A DNA stretch of 64,000 nucleotides from RUG023 sp900315435 (GCA_902788205.1 CADAJJ010000003.1:1-64000), one strand, 5' to 3'; positions 7,867-16,790 are shown, numbered from the stretch's first letter. The notes: generated by a model from the sequence alone, not told the origin. Program-made: numbers and translations.

Positions 7867-7974
7867 ATGGCTGTATGCGCCAAAATCGGGCTTGCTCCTG
7901 GGGAGGGAGGCCTTGCAAGAGATTTTGCTTGACCCGAGACTGTTTCAGTTCAACCATTTGGATGGAGGTGGTTC

Positions 7975-9276
7975 ATGATTCATAGTAGATTGGTGCTCGC
8001 CCATGGCGCGCTGTCATTGGTTCCTTCCGAGTTCGCAAAGGAGTTTCCCGGCAAGAAGCCCTTGCTTTTCGCAGATGCCAATACCTGGCGTGTGGCTGGA
8101 GAGCAGGTATGGAAGGAGCTGGGAAAATGCGAGAAGCATGTGTACGATGACAAGGTGTATGCCGATGATGCCTATGTGGACGAGACTGCTACGGTCATCA
8201 ACGCGCACCCTGACTGCATCGCCGTCGCCGTCGGATCGGGTACCATCAACGACCTTTGCAAACGCGCTTCCTTCCTTGCCGGGCGCCAATACCTGTGTGT
8301 GGCGACCGCCCCGAGCGTGGATGGGTTCACCAGCAACGGCGCTGCAATTACCGACCATGGCCTGAAGGTCACCCAGCAGTGTCCGGCTCCTTGCCTGGTA
8401 GTCGCCGATCCCGACATCCTTTCCGCCTCTCCGATGGACATGATTGCCAGCGGGTACGGGGATCTTGCCGCCAAAGTTCCTGCTGGAGCCGATTGGATCA
8501 TTGCCGATGCGCTCGGTATCGAGCCGGTCGACCAGCATGTCTGGGAGATGGTGCAGCCGAAACTCAAATGGCAGATTGCCGAACCGGCGAAGCTCCATGC
8601 CCGGGACAGCGAGGTGATTGCCCGGGTTTTCGACGGCTTGATCCATACCGGATTCGCCATGCAGGAATACTTTGATTCCCGTCCGGCAAGCGGTGCCGAC
8701 CACCTGTTCAGCCACGTCTGGGAAATGAACCATATCGGGTTCTGGAAGGGGACGGCGGCCAGTCATGGCTTCAAGGTGGCTATCGGAACGCTCTCCTCGA
8801 CCGCCATCATGACCGAGTTGCTCAAGCTTGCTCCCAGTGACCTGCGGACCCTGGTCGCCAAGGCGCCGCATCCGCTCTTCGCCGAACGCGAGGCCCAGGT
8901 GCGCACGTATGTCACGATCAGCAAGTCGGTAGCCGACCGTCAGGTGGAGATTTGCAGACAGAAATGGCTCGAGGGAGAGCAACTTGACCAGAGACGGGCG
9001 AAAATCCTGGAGGTCTGGGAAACAATGATGGAAAAGGTGCGTCGGCAGATCATTCCTTTCGACGACCTGAAGGAACGCTTCCGTCTGGCTGGCTGTCCGA
9101 CCGAGCCGGGCGACCTGGCCATCAGCCGCCAGCAGTGGCAATACGGCATGCGGGTGGCGCAGATGATGCGCAAGCGCTATACCGTATTGGACATCGTCTA
9201 CGAGCTGGGCTTGATGGACAGCATGATTGAGGAAATCAGCAATCCATCCGGACCTTATTTCCACGACTTCGCTTGA
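7975..9276 (+). CDS. sn-glycerol-1-phosphate dehydrogenase-like protein (AraM/iron-alcohol dehydrogenase superfamily)
   Basis: The 433-residue protein belongs to the dehydroquinate synthase/iron-dependent alcohol dehydrogenase fold. The NAD-binding GSGTINDLCKRAS is near residue 85, and TAPSVDGFTSNGAAI near 115 is typical of glycerol-1-phosphate dehydrogenases. Metal ligands are suggested by SGYGDLAAK (Asp), GADHLFSHVWEM (His) and ASHGFKVAIG (His). In Gram-positive bacteria AraM makes sn-glycerol-1-phosphate from dihydroxyacetone phosphate; in spirochaetes the role is unclear and the substrate is inferred only. ATG 7975 has a GGAGGTGG ribosome site. It appears monocistronic, with an imperfect stem-loop at 9292-9325 after the stop. 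Confidence 0.8.
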   Translation: MIHSRLVLAHGALSLVPSEFAKEFPGKKPLLFADANTWRVAGEQVWKELGKCEKHVYDDKVYADDAYVDETATVINAHPDCIAVAVGSGTINDLCKRASFLAGRQYLCVATAPSVDGFTSNGAAITDHGLKVTQQCPAPCLVVADPDILSASPMDMIASGYGDLAAKVPAGADWIIADALGIEPVDQHVWEMVQPKLKWQIAEPAKLHARDSEVIARVFDGLIHTGFAMQEYFDSRPASGADHLFSHVWEMNHIGFWKGTAASHGFKVAIGTLSSTAIMTELLKLAPSDLRTLVAKAPHPLFAEREAQVRTYVTISKSVADRQVEICRQKWLEGEQLDQRRAKILEVWETMMEKVRRQIIPFDDLKERFRLAGCPTEPGDLAISRQQWQYGMRVAQMMRKRYTVLDIVYELGLMDSMIEEISNPSGPYFHDFA

Positions 9277-9374
9277 ATCTTCTCCTTATCCTTTTCCCTC
9301 TCCTCTGCATGGCAGGGGAGGGGAAGAATGCCTCTTAATGCGAGTAAATCGCACATATTTTCTCTGCAAACCTC

Positions 9375-9402
9375 TTGAATACTTATGCATGCTTGGTATA
9401 AA
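9375..9402 (+). promoter_or_regulatory. Promoter of the peptide transporter operon
   Basis: TTGAAT, a 16-base spacer and TATAAA form a good sigma-70-type promoter about 200 bases before the binding-protein gene. Confidence 0.55.
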
Positions 9403-9434
9403 GTGTGTCCAACTTCAACGGGAGGACGCGCAAA

Positions 9435-9494
9435 ATGAGACATTCTGGTTTTTCCATGTGCATGATGTCCTCCATGATGCCCGTCCGGGCATAA
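9435..9494 (+). CDS. Possible 19-residue methionine-rich leader peptide
   Basis: The frame reads MRHSGFSMCMMSSMMPVRA, with six methionines and one cysteine. A GGAGG motif lies 9 bases upstream of its ATG, and it sits about 30 bases after the predicted transcription start. Its stop codon is inside the small hairpin at 9477-9492. A leader peptide coupling methionine supply or translation rate to the operon is one reading; chance is another. No family is recognised. Confidence 0.3.
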   Translation: MRHSGFSMCMMSSMMPVRA

Positions 9495-9608
9495 CATATT
9501 CTTTTCCTCTTTCAATCGTTCGTACTGGTTTGTGGATTCTCTCAGGGCTTTTTGTACCCATGAGCAGACATGTCGAGGCCTATTGTGCCAATTACAGGAG
9601 ATACATCA

Positions 9609-11228
9609 ATGAAGAGAACTTTGACTTTTGCCCTCGCGCTCGTGCTTGCCACATCGGCTGCCTGGGCCAACGGCGCCAAGGAAGCGGCTCCGAAAGCAAA
9701 CGGTGCCGCAGTGGCGGGAACCCCGCAGAAGAAGGTGCTTGCCTTCGGACAGGCAACCTATGGCGAGACGCTGGACATGCAGATTTCCACCGGAAGTCTC
9801 GCGGCCTCCATAGCCGACGAGGTAACGGAAAGCCTGTTGCGCTTCGATGACGACAACAACGAGGAAGTGGTGCTTTTGACCGACTTCCCGACCTTGAGCG
9901 AGGATGGCAAGACCTATGCCTTCGAGCTGAAGCAGGGGGTCTATTTCACCGATGGCACGGAACTCCATTCCTCCGATGTCAAGTTCACCTTCGAGCGCAT
10001 GTTCACTCCTTCCACCGGAGCGAAGAGCTACAGCTATTTCAACATGATTGTCGGAGCCAAGGACATGCTGGCGGGCAAAGCGACCGAGCTGGCAGGCTTC
10101 CAGATCCAGGACGACTACCACTTCACCATCACCTTGGAATATCCCTTCGCGCCGTTCTTGGAGAACATCGGGACCAGTTACGCCGACATTTTCCCGGAAA
10201 AGGCTTGCAAGGCTGCCGGCAAAAGCTGGGGTGTCGACACCAACCTGATCGGTACCGGCCCCTACAAGATCCAGAGCAACGACGGCAACACGGTCTGCGT
10301 CCTGGTGAAGAACGAGAACTACCATGGTGGTCAGGTCAACCTGGATGAGATCGACATCAAGTTCTACTCGGACAACACGACCAAACTGCTTGCCTATGAG
10401 AACGGCGATATCGACGTCACGGATCTTTCCGCCGCATTGCTCGGGCAGTACAAGGATGCCTATGGCGACCAGATCACCTCCTACCATCCGCTCGGAACCA
10501 CCTTCCTGAGCCTGAACCTGGACAACGAGGTGCTTTCCAACCTGAAGGTCCGTCAGGCCCTTTCCTATGCGGTCGACCGCCAGGAGCTGGTCCGGTACGT
10601 CCTTGACGGAGCAGGAACCCCGGCCAACACCTACTTGAACCCGGCCATCCCCGGACACGACGATTCGCTTCCGGTCTACGAGTTCAACATCGAGAAGGCC
10701 AAGAGCCTGCTTGCCGAGGCTGGGTATCCCGATGGCGTGACCATCAGTGGCGGCAAGGTCCGTCAGAGCGAGTCCGCCCTCGCCGAGGCCGTACAGGGGT
10801 ATGTGGCGCGCGCCGGCATCAACCTGGTCTATGACGTGGTCGACAACGCCACCTGGAACCAGGCCCGCGCGTCCCAGAGCCTGCCGTTCACCTTCATCAC
10901 TTGGAACGCCCTGTACGCTGACGCCGATTTCCAAGTCTACAACTACTTCTACAGCACCTATAGCAAGGGAAAGAGCGTCAACTATAAAAACCCCCAGTTC
11001 GATGCCTTGATGGACCAGGCCCGTGTGGTCAGCGATCCAGCAAAGCGCGCCGAGCTGTACAGGCAGGCCGACCAGCTGATGTCCCACACCGACCAGGTCT
11101 GCGTGCCGCTCTACTATCCGCAGAGCCAGTTCCTCGCCAGACCCTACGTCAAGAACATGAAGGTCGGCAACCTGATCTACCACCTATGGAACGTGGATGT
11201 CGACGCCGATGCCAAAGCGAAGTTCTGA
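9609..11228 (+). CDS. dppA: Peptide/oligopeptide ABC transporter substrate-binding protein
   Basis: Periplasmic binding protein of 539 residues in the SBP_bac_5 (DppA/OppA) family. A signal peptide (about 1-22) ends AWA before NGAKEA, without a lipobox cysteine. Family motifs include YFTDGTELHSSDVKFTFERM near residue 115-135, NLIGTGPYKI near 212 and LRVRQALSYAVDR-like LKVRQALSYAVDRQ near 310. The chosen ATG has the ribosome site ACAGGAG and places the signal peptide at the N-terminus; the frame extends upstream but without a signal-like start. It is the first gene of a five-gene transporter operon. Substrate (di- versus oligopeptide, or another ligand such as nickel or sugar) is not settled by sequence. 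Confidence 0.92.
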   Translation: MKRTLTFALALVLATSAAWANGAKEAAPKANGAAVAGTPQKKVLAFGQATYGETLDMQISTGSLAASIADEVTESLLRFDDDNNEEVVLLTDFPTLSEDGKTYAFELKQGVYFTDGTELHSSDVKFTFERMFTPSTGAKSYSYFNMIVGAKDMLAGKATELAGFQIQDDYHFTITLEYPFAPFLENIGTSYADIFPEKACKAAGKSWGVDTNLIGTGPYKIQSNDGNTVCVLVKNENYHGGQVNLDEIDIKFYSDNTTKLLAYENGDIDVTDLSAALLGQYKDAYGDQITSYHPLGTTFLSLNLDNEVLSNLKVRQALSYAVDRQELVRYVLDGAGTPANTYLNPAIPGHDDSLPVYEFNIEKAKSLLAEAGYPDGVTISGGKVRQSESALAEAVQGYVARAGINLVYDVVDNATWNQARASQSLPFTFITWNALYADADFQVYNYFYSTYSKGKSVNYKNPQFDALMDQARVVSDPAKRAELYRQADQLMSHTDQVCVPLYYPQSQFLARPYVKNMKVGNLIYHLWNVDVDADAKAKF

Positions 11229-11236
11229 GATCGCGT

Positions 11237-11272
11237 CAAAAGGATGAGGGGGGATTCCCCCTTGTCCTTTTG
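11237..11272 (+). terminator. Long hairpin between binding-protein and permease genes
   Basis: CAAAAGGA, TG mismatch, AGGGGG then GATT then CCCCCT, TG mismatch, TCCTTTTG: a nearly perfect inverted repeat with 14 paired bases and a short T run. Inside the operon it would act as a partial terminator or as a 3' stabiliser that raises binding-protein levels over the permeases. Confidence 0.7.
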
Positions 11273-11310
11273 GTATGCTTGCGATATGCATAGGGAAGGA
11301 AGGTGAGGCA

Positions 11311-12234
11311 TTGAGGCATTATCTGATACAGCGGATCTTGCTTGCGCTTGGCATTCTGCTTGCCATCAGCATCATCACGTTTTTCGTTCTGAACATCATT
11401 CCTGGCGACCCGGTCGCCCTCATGCTGGGGGACAACGTCGACCCGGAAACCATCGAGACGGTCCGGCACAACCTTGGCATGGACAAGGGGCTCGGCACGC
11501 AGTATGTCGAGTGGATTGCCGGATTTGTGACCGGAAACATGGGCGAGAGCTATTTCCAGCACAAGCCGGTGCTGGGCATGATTGTCGACGCTTTCGGATA
11601 TACGGCGCGGCTTGCGGTGGTCGCCTACGCGGTCGCCTTGGCCATCGGCCTTTCCTTCGGCATCCTTGCCGCCCTGCATCGGGGCAAGGTCCTGGACCGG
11701 GTGTTGATGGCCTTCGCCGTCGCCGGTATCAGCGCCCCATCCTTCTGGGTGGCGATTGTGTTGCAGATCTTTATCGGTCTGCGTTTCCGCGCCATTCCCA
11801 TCAGCGGCCTGGACAGGCCTGCCGCATACTTGCTTCCTTGTCTTTCCCTTGGTACCAGGTACGCGGCGTCGATTGCCCGTATCACCAGGACCAGCATGCT
11901 GGAGGTCATGAACCAGGATTTCATCCGCACCGCCCGGGCCAAGGGGCTTGCGCGGACGCGCATTGTCATGGTGCACATGTTCCGCAATGCCTTGATTCCC
12001 ATCATCACCGTCATCGGCACCGACCTGACGACCCTGTTCGCCGGCAGCATGCTGACCGAATCGGTGTTCAACATTCCCGGAATGGGAAAGCTTCTTGTGG
12101 ACAATATCACCAAGCGCGACATTCCGGTCGTGCAGGGGGGTGTCATGATGGTGGCGCTCCTGTGCGTCGTCATCTATCTGGTTGTCGACCTGCTCTACGC
12201 GGCGGTCGACCCGAACATCCGGCTGGAGGAGTGA
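11311..12234 (+). CDS. dppB: Peptide ABC transporter permease DppB
   Basis: Permease of about 307 residues with six transmembrane helices. The N-terminal HYLIQRILLALGILLAISI helix and the following motif IPGDPVALMLG are hallmarks of DppB/OppB. The ATPase-docking loop is seen as FIRTARAKGLARTRIVMVHMFRNALIPI at about 205-235. The start is judged to be TTG at 11311, because the GGAAGGTGAG ribosome site is correctly spaced and family members begin a few residues before RRIL/QRIL; an in-frame extension to 11275 would run into the hairpin. It is followed three bases later by dppC. Confidence 0.92.
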   Translation: MRHYLIQRILLALGILLAISIITFFVLNIIPGDPVALMLGDNVDPETIETVRHNLGMDKGLGTQYVEWIAGFVTGNMGESYFQHKPVLGMIVDAFGYTARLAVVAYAVALAIGLSFGILAALHRGKVLDRVLMAFAVAGISAPSFWVAIVLQIFIGLRFRAIPISGLDRPAAYLLPCLSLGTRYAASIARITRTSMLEVMNQDFIRTARAKGLARTRIVMVHMFRNALIPIITVIGTDLTTLFAGSMLTESVFNIPGMGKLLVDNITKRDIPVVQGGVMMVALLCVVIYLVVDLLYAAVDPNIRLEE

Positions 12235-12237
12235 GCC

Positions 12238-13107
12238 ATGGAAGAGAAACGCAAGGATCCCGCTTCCCGCGGCTACTATCAGGAAAGCTGGAAAATCCTG
12301 AGAAAGAATCCTGTGGCGATGGTCTGCCTGGCCATCGTCCTGCTTCTGGTCTTCATCGCGCTTTTCGCTCCGCTTGTCGCCCCGTTCGATCCTGACGCCA
12401 TCGACATGCCAAGCAAGCTGAAGGCGCCCGACAGCGTCCATCTGTTCGGTTGCGATGAATTGGGAAGGGACATCCTTTCCCGGTGCATCTATGGGTGCCG
12501 CGTCAGCCTTTCGGTCGGCATCGTCAGCCAGCTGATCGCCGTGGTGATCGGATATTTCATGGGGGTCTGCGCCGGCTACTTCGGAGGAAAGTCCGATGCG
12601 GCCATCTCCTTCCTGATCCAGGTGTTCGCCAGCCTTCCCGACCTGTTGTTGGCCATGGCGCTGATGTTCGCCTTAGGAAGGGGACTTGGAAACCTGTACA
12701 TTGCCCTCGGTGTCCTTTCCTGGGCCAAGACGGCACGGCTTGTCCGCGGTACCGTGCTGCAGCTGAAGGAAAAGGAATACGTCAAGGCCTGCAGGATTGA
12801 TGGCGGAAGCAGTTTCCGCATCATCATGAAGCACCTGCTGCCCAACTGCATCCCCACCCTGATCATCACCGTCACCATGGGCATCCCGTCGGCAATCCTT
12901 TCCGAGGCGAGCCTTTCCTTCCTCGGACTGGGAGTCCGCGCTCCCATGTCGAGCTGGGGCATGATGATTTCCTCGTCCAAGACCTTTATCCGCACCAGCC
13001 CCTTCTATTCCCTGTTCCCGGGCTTATGCATCATCATCACGGTCATCGCGTTCAACATGCTGGGTGACGGCCTCAGGGATGCCCTCGACCCGAAACTCAG
13101 AAAGTAG
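12238..13107 (+). CDS. dppC: Peptide ABC transporter permease DppC
   Basis: The 289-residue second permease has the N-terminal OppC-type sequence ESWKILRKNPVAMVCLAIV preceding the first helix, LFGCDELGRDILSRCIYGCRVSLSVG at about 60-85 and a docking loop KEYVKACRIDGGSSFRIIMKHLLPN at about 180-205. SEASLSFLGLGVRAPMSSWG near 220-240 is the conserved final-third motif. The ribosome site GGAGGAGTGAG lies in the end of dppB. It pairs with DppB to form the channel. Confidence 0.93.
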   Translation: MEEKRKDPASRGYYQESWKILRKNPVAMVCLAIVLLLVFIALFAPLVAPFDPDAIDMPSKLKAPDSVHLFGCDELGRDILSRCIYGCRVSLSVGIVSQLIAVVIGYFMGVCAGYFGGKSDAAISFLIQVFASLPDLLLAMALMFALGRGLGNLYIALGVLSWAKTARLVRGTVLQLKEKEYVKACRIDGGSSFRIIMKHLLPNCIPTLIITVTMGIPSAILSEASLSFLGLGVRAPMSSWGMMISSSKTFIRTSPFYSLFPGLCIIITVIAFNMLGDGLRDALDPKLRK

Positions 13108-13117
13108 GGGAGCGGCC

Positions 13118-14101
13118 ATGAGCGATATTGTCCTGTCTGTCGAGCACCTTTCCATCACCTTTTTCAAGGATAAGGCGTCCATTCCCACCATCGATGATGT
13201 CAGCTTCACTTTGGAGCGGGGAGAGACCCTTGGCATCGTCGGCGAGTCTGGCTGTGGCAAGAGCATGACCGTCAACGGAATCCTGCAGATGGTTCCCGAA
13301 CCGGGGAGAATCACCGGTGGCAGCATCAAGCTGCATGGCGACGAATTGGTCGGGCTTTCCGAGCGGAAACTTGCCGGGTACCGCGGCAAGGAGATCGCGT
13401 TGATTTTCCAGGAGCCGATGACCAGCCTGAACCCGCTGATGAGATGCGGTGCCCAGATTGCCGAGACCATCCTTGCCCACGACCACTCCGTCAGCCGGAA
13501 AAAGGCTGATGCCCGTGCTCTCGAGCTGATCAGGCAGGTCGGCATCCCGATGCCGGAGAAGATATTCGACTCGATTCCCGGTGAGCTCTCCGGAGGCATG
13601 CGCCAGCGTATCGTCATCGCCATGGCCCTGTGCAACCACCCGTCCGTCCTGATTTGCGATGAGCCGACGACCGCCTTGGACGTGACCATCCAGGCGCAGA
13701 TCCTGCGGCTGGTCAACGAGATGAAGCGGAGCTACAATACCGGCGTCATCTTCATCACCCACGACATGGGCGTCATCCGGGAGATGGCCGACCAGGTGAT
13801 GGTCATGTACGCCGGCCAGGCGGTGGAATATGTCGATGCCGACGAACTTTTCAGGCACCCGTTGCACCCCTATACCCAAGGACTGATCAAGTGCATCCCT
13901 TCGTTCGGAAAGGATGAGGAGGAGCTATACGTGATCGAGGGTTCGGTGCCTTTGCTGGACCATTTGCCCAAGGGATGCCTGTTCGCCCCGCGTTGCCCGT
14001 ATGCAACCCAGCGGTGCCACACGGCTCGTCCCCAGCTTGTGGGGGAAAAACGGCACAGGGTACGCTGTTTCCTGTATGAGAAGGAGGGTGGTGATGCGTG
14101 A
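13118..14101 (+). CDS. dppD: Peptide ABC transporter ATPase DppD
   Basis: ATPase of 327 residues. Walker A GESGCGKS is near residue 42, the signature is LSGGMRQRIVIAMAL near 155, and Walker B is LICDEPTTALD near 175. The C-terminal oligopeptide extension has the cysteine pattern GCLFAPRCPYATQRC near 290, which in this subgroup may bind an iron-sulphur cluster. ATG 13118 is chosen because MSDIVLSVEHL matches the family start; ten bases separate it from dppC. Its last eight bases overlap the start of dppF. Confidence 0.93.
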   Translation: MSDIVLSVEHLSITFFKDKASIPTIDDVSFTLERGETLGIVGESGCGKSMTVNGILQMVPEPGRITGGSIKLHGDELVGLSERKLAGYRGKEIALIFQEPMTSLNPLMRCGAQIAETILAHDHSVSRKKADARALELIRQVGIPMPEKIFDSIPGELSGGMRQRIVIAMALCNHPSVLICDEPTTALDVTIQAQILRLVNEMKRSYNTGVIFITHDMGVIREMADQVMVMYAGQAVEYVDADELFRHPLHPYTQGLIKCIPSFGKDEEELYVIEGSVPLLDHLPKGCLFAPRCPYATQRCHTARPQLVGEKRHRVRCFLYEKEGGDA

Positions 14102-15071
14102 TGTGGTCCTGAAGGTCGAGCACCTGAAGAAATACTATCCGCTCCGCCATGCGGGGAAAGGGGAGAACGCCTTGGTCAAGGCTTGCGACGACGTCAGCTT
14201 CGAGCTTCGTTCGGGCGAGGTCCTTGGCATCGTCGGTGAATCGGGTTGCGGCAAGACGACGACCATGCAATCGGTCATCCGCCTGATTGAGCCCACCAGC
14301 GGGAAGATCACCCTTTGCGGGCAGGACTTCCGGTCCCTGAAGGGGAAGGACCTGAAAGAGGCGAGGACGCGCATGAAGCTGATTTTCCAGGATCCCTATT
14401 CCAGCCTGAATCCCCGCATGACGGTCCGGGAGATTATCGCCGAGCCGCTGGACATCGCTCATGGTTGTTCCTCGCGCAAAGAGCGGGAAGAACTGGTATT
14501 GCAGGCGATGCGGCAGGTAGGGCTGGATCCTGCCTTCGCCAACCGCTATCCCCACGAATTCTCCGGCGGGCAGCGGCAACGTATCGGCATCGCCCGCGCT
14601 ATCATCCTGCATCCTGCAGTCGCCATCTGCGACGAGCCGGTCAGCGCCTTGGATGTTTCCATCCAGGCCAAGATCATCAACCTGCTCAAACGGCTGCAGA
14701 AAGAGCTGGGAACCGCCTACATTTTCATCAGCCATGACCTAGGGGTCGTGCGTCATATCGCCGACACGGTGTTGGTCATGTACTTGGGCAGGGTGGTGGA
14801 GCAGGGTTCTTGTGAAGCGGTCTTCAAGAACCCCCTGCATCCCTATACAAAGGCGTTGCTTGCGTCGATTCCCCGCATCGACAGTGAGCGAGGAGTTCCC
14901 GAGGCGGTTCTTGCCGGGGATGTTCCTTCACCGGCGAATCCCCCTTCGGGATGCCTGTTCCATACCCGGTGTCCCTATAGCCAAAGCAGGTGCGAGACGG
15001 AAAGTCCCCTTCTCAGGGGAACGCGTGACCACCAGTGCGCCTGCCATTTTGCGGAGACATTGGCACAATAA
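14094..15071 (+). CDS. dppF: Peptide ABC transporter ATPase DppF
   Basis: Second ATPase of the heterodimer, 325 residues. Walker A GESGCGKTTT is near residue 45, FQDPYSSLNPRMTVREII near 95, signature FSGGQRQRIGIARAI near 157 and Walker B AICDEPVSALDVSIQ near 178. The C-terminal cysteine motif is GCLFHTRCPYSQSRC. ATG 14094 has an ideal AAGGAGG site six bases away, inside the end of dppD; an upstream ATG at 14076 would destroy this spacing. Followed 20 bases later by the M42 peptidase. Confidence 0.93.
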   Translation: MRDVVLKVEHLKKYYPLRHAGKGENALVKACDDVSFELRSGEVLGIVGESGCGKTTTMQSVIRLIEPTSGKITLCGQDFRSLKGKDLKEARTRMKLIFQDPYSSLNPRMTVREIIAEPLDIAHGCSSRKEREELVLQAMRQVGLDPAFANRYPHEFSGGQRQRIGIARAIILHPAVAICDEPVSALDVSIQAKIINLLKRLQKELGTAYIFISHDLGVVRHIADTVLVMYLGRVVEQGSCEAVFKNPLHPYTKALLASIPRIDSERGVPEAVLAGDVPSPANPPSGCLFHTRCPYSQSRCETESPLLRGTRDHQCACHFAETLAQ

Positions 15072-15091
15072 AGGAAAACGAGGTTACCCAT

Positions 15092-16171
15092 ATGGAATTC
15101 AATCGAGATGTTTTGAAAACGGAGTTCCGTGAGATGATCGAAATGTTGTGTTCTGCCTGTGCCCCCTCGGGCTTCGAGGGGGAGGCTGCTGCTGTCGTCC
15201 GTTCGTTCCTTCCCCGGGATGGCTATGAGATTTCGACCGACAGGCTGCACAACCTGGTTGTCCATAAACCTGGCAAAGGCCCGAAGGTGGCTGTCGTGGC
15301 GCATCTTGACGAGATTGGCCTGATCATCCGCTCGGTGGACAGCCATGGCTTCTGCTGGATCGAGACGTTGGCAGGCCTGCAACCCCAGCAGCTTTTTGGC
15401 AAGCATGTGATTGTCCTGACGGAGAAGGGGCATGTCGACGGGGTAGTCAACCATGTCAAGCCTGGCCGCCCGGCCCCTTGCACGCAGATGCCGACCACTT
15501 TGGAGGACTTCTTCATCGACGTTGGCGCCTTCAGCAGGGAAGACGCCTTGGCCATGGGTGTGGAACCTGGTTGCGCGGTGGTGATGGACTACCCGACTGT
15601 TTTCTTGGGCAAGGACAAGTTGACGGTCGCCGGCAAGGCCTTGGACGACAGGGCGTGTGACTGGCAGCTGATTGAGTTGGCCAGACTGCTCGCCGACGAG
15701 CCGGTCGACGCGGACTTCTATGCGGTCTTCTCCACCCAAGAGGAGGTCGGAGGTCGAGGCGCCATCGTCGCCGCCCAGCATATCAGGCCTGACTACGTGG
15801 TAGCCCTGGACATGTCCCTTTCCACCGACTTGCCTGGTATGGCCGAGAAGCAGATGGTCAACGCCATGCGTTCTGGCGCTTCGATCAAGGTGATGGATCG
15901 CAGCCGTGGCGCCGCCTGTGGCCTGATCGCCGATCCGGATGTGGTGCGGAGCATGAAGGATATCTGCAGGGAGCATCATATTCCGTATCAAATCGAGGCG
16001 TACGCGGCGGGGGCCACGGACGCAAGTGTCATGCAGACGCGTGGTGGTGGCAGCTCCGCTGGCGGCATCCAGATTCCGATGCGCTACGTCCATAGTTACG
16101 AGACTGCCTATATTCCTGACATCCTGGATGGCTTGGAATTGCTCTGGAGATGGGTGCGGAGCATCCGGTAA
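15092..16171 (+). CDS. M42-family aminopeptidase/glutamyl aminopeptidase
   Basis: Cytosolic dinuclear-metal aminopeptidase of 359 residues. Metal and catalytic residues expected for family M42 are visible in order: AHLDEIG (His-x-Asp), ALDDRAC (bridging Asp), TQEEVGGRGA (catalytic and metal Glu), ALDMS (Asp) and RYVHSYE (His). An apical lid domain covers about residues 70-165. The start is ATG 15092 after AACGAGG. Its place directly behind the peptide transporter genes suggests that imported peptides are cleaved by this enzyme in the cytosol. Confidence 0.93.
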   Translation: MEFNRDVLKTEFREMIEMLCSACAPSGFEGEAAAVVRSFLPRDGYEISTDRLHNLVVHKPGKGPKVAVVAHLDEIGLIIRSVDSHGFCWIETLAGLQPQQLFGKHVIVLTEKGHVDGVVNHVKPGRPAPCTQMPTTLEDFFIDVGAFSREDALAMGVEPGCAVVMDYPTVFLGKDKLTVAGKALDDRACDWQLIELARLLADEPVDADFYAVFSTQEEVGGRGAIVAAQHIRPDYVVALDMSLSTDLPGMAEKQMVNAMRSGASIKVMDRSRGAACGLIADPDVVRSMKDICREHHIPYQIEAYAAGATDASVMQTRGGGSSAGGIQIPMRYVHSYETAYIPDILDGLELLWRWVRSIR

Positions 16172-16281
16172 TTCCGTCAAATTATGGAAGAGTCATGAAC
16201 GAACCGGGAGAAACGTGTCCAGTTGGTCGTAATAAGACAAATAGGTGACTGCAAAAGCTGTAAAAATTGTGAAACAACGGC

Positions 16282-16310
16282 TTGTTGATCCACTCCCGTT
16301 TTTGTATATT
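16282..16310 (+). promoter_or_regulatory. Promoter upstream of the 139-residue hypothetical gene
   Basis: TTGTTG, 17 bases and TATATT, ending 30 bases before the ATG at 16341. Confidence 0.5.
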
Positions 16311-16340
16311 TCCATACGGACCGTGGGTCCGGGAACAGAT

Positions 16341-16760
16341 ATGGCAACAAAGAATGACGAGACGGAGAAAAAGCAGGCGATTGACCTTTTGATCAAGAGC
16401 ACCGACATGTTCTCCGAGAAAGACTACGACAGACTTGCACAGCAGGTGAGCGGCCACAAGTATTTCTTGGGCCAGAAGCTGGGCCGTGAGGTCTCTTGGG
16501 ACGAGGCGGCATATTCCTGGCTGGATCATGTCTATCTTCCCATCAGCGACGCCATGGAGACGGTCACTACCAGCGCGGCCTTCCATGGGCAGGAACGCGA
16601 CGACGTATTCTTCCATTTGTGCGACCATTGGTTCTTCAAGTCCAAGGAAGCAGGCAAGCAGACCGATGTCTTCGATACCACTTTGGACTATGATGCGAAC
16701 TACGGCACTGCGTTTGGCAAGTTTCTTGCCAGACTGCAGACCGCAAGCCACATCGCCTGA
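16341..16760 (+). CDS. Hypothetical protein, 139 residues
   Basis: No family is recognised with confidence. The protein is soluble and helical, with conserved-looking aromatic clusters: EAAYSWLDHVYLPIS (about 58-72), DVFFHLCDHWFFKSKEAGK (about 93-111) and DYDANYGTAFGKFLARL near the C-terminus. Tryptophan, aspartate and histidine in such patterns would suit a small ligand-binding or regulatory helical bundle, but no function is claimed. The start at 16341 is chosen over an upstream in-frame codon because the promoter at 16282-16310 and the start of regular coding sequence both lie after it. Confidence 0.75.
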   Translation: MATKNDETEKKQAIDLLIKSTDMFSEKDYDRLAQQVSGHKYFLGQKLGREVSWDEAAYSWLDHVYLPISDAMETVTTSAAFHGQERDDVFFHLCDHWFFKSKEAGKQTDVFDTTLDYDANYGTAFGKFLARLQTASHIA

Positions 16761-16790
16761 AATTGCCTCCATTTTTGCAGAAAAAGTCTG

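Larger units (their letters stand above)
9277..9608 (+). promoter_or_regulatory. 332-base intergenic regulatory region upstream of the peptide transporter operon
   Basis: The region holds an imperfect C/T-rich stem-loop just after the upstream gene (9292-9325), a promoter at 9375-9402 and a short methionine-rich reading frame at 9435-9494 whose last codons lie in a small hairpin (9477-9492, ATGCCC/GGGCAT). The remainder up to the ribosome site of the binding-protein gene is unremarkable, giving a leader of about 200 bases. Confidence 0.5.

Noticed and set aside
9227..9850. 207-codon plus-strand frame linking the glycerol-1-phosphate dehydrogenase end to the binding-protein gene
   Set aside because: It overlaps two well-supported genes in another frame and has no family features.
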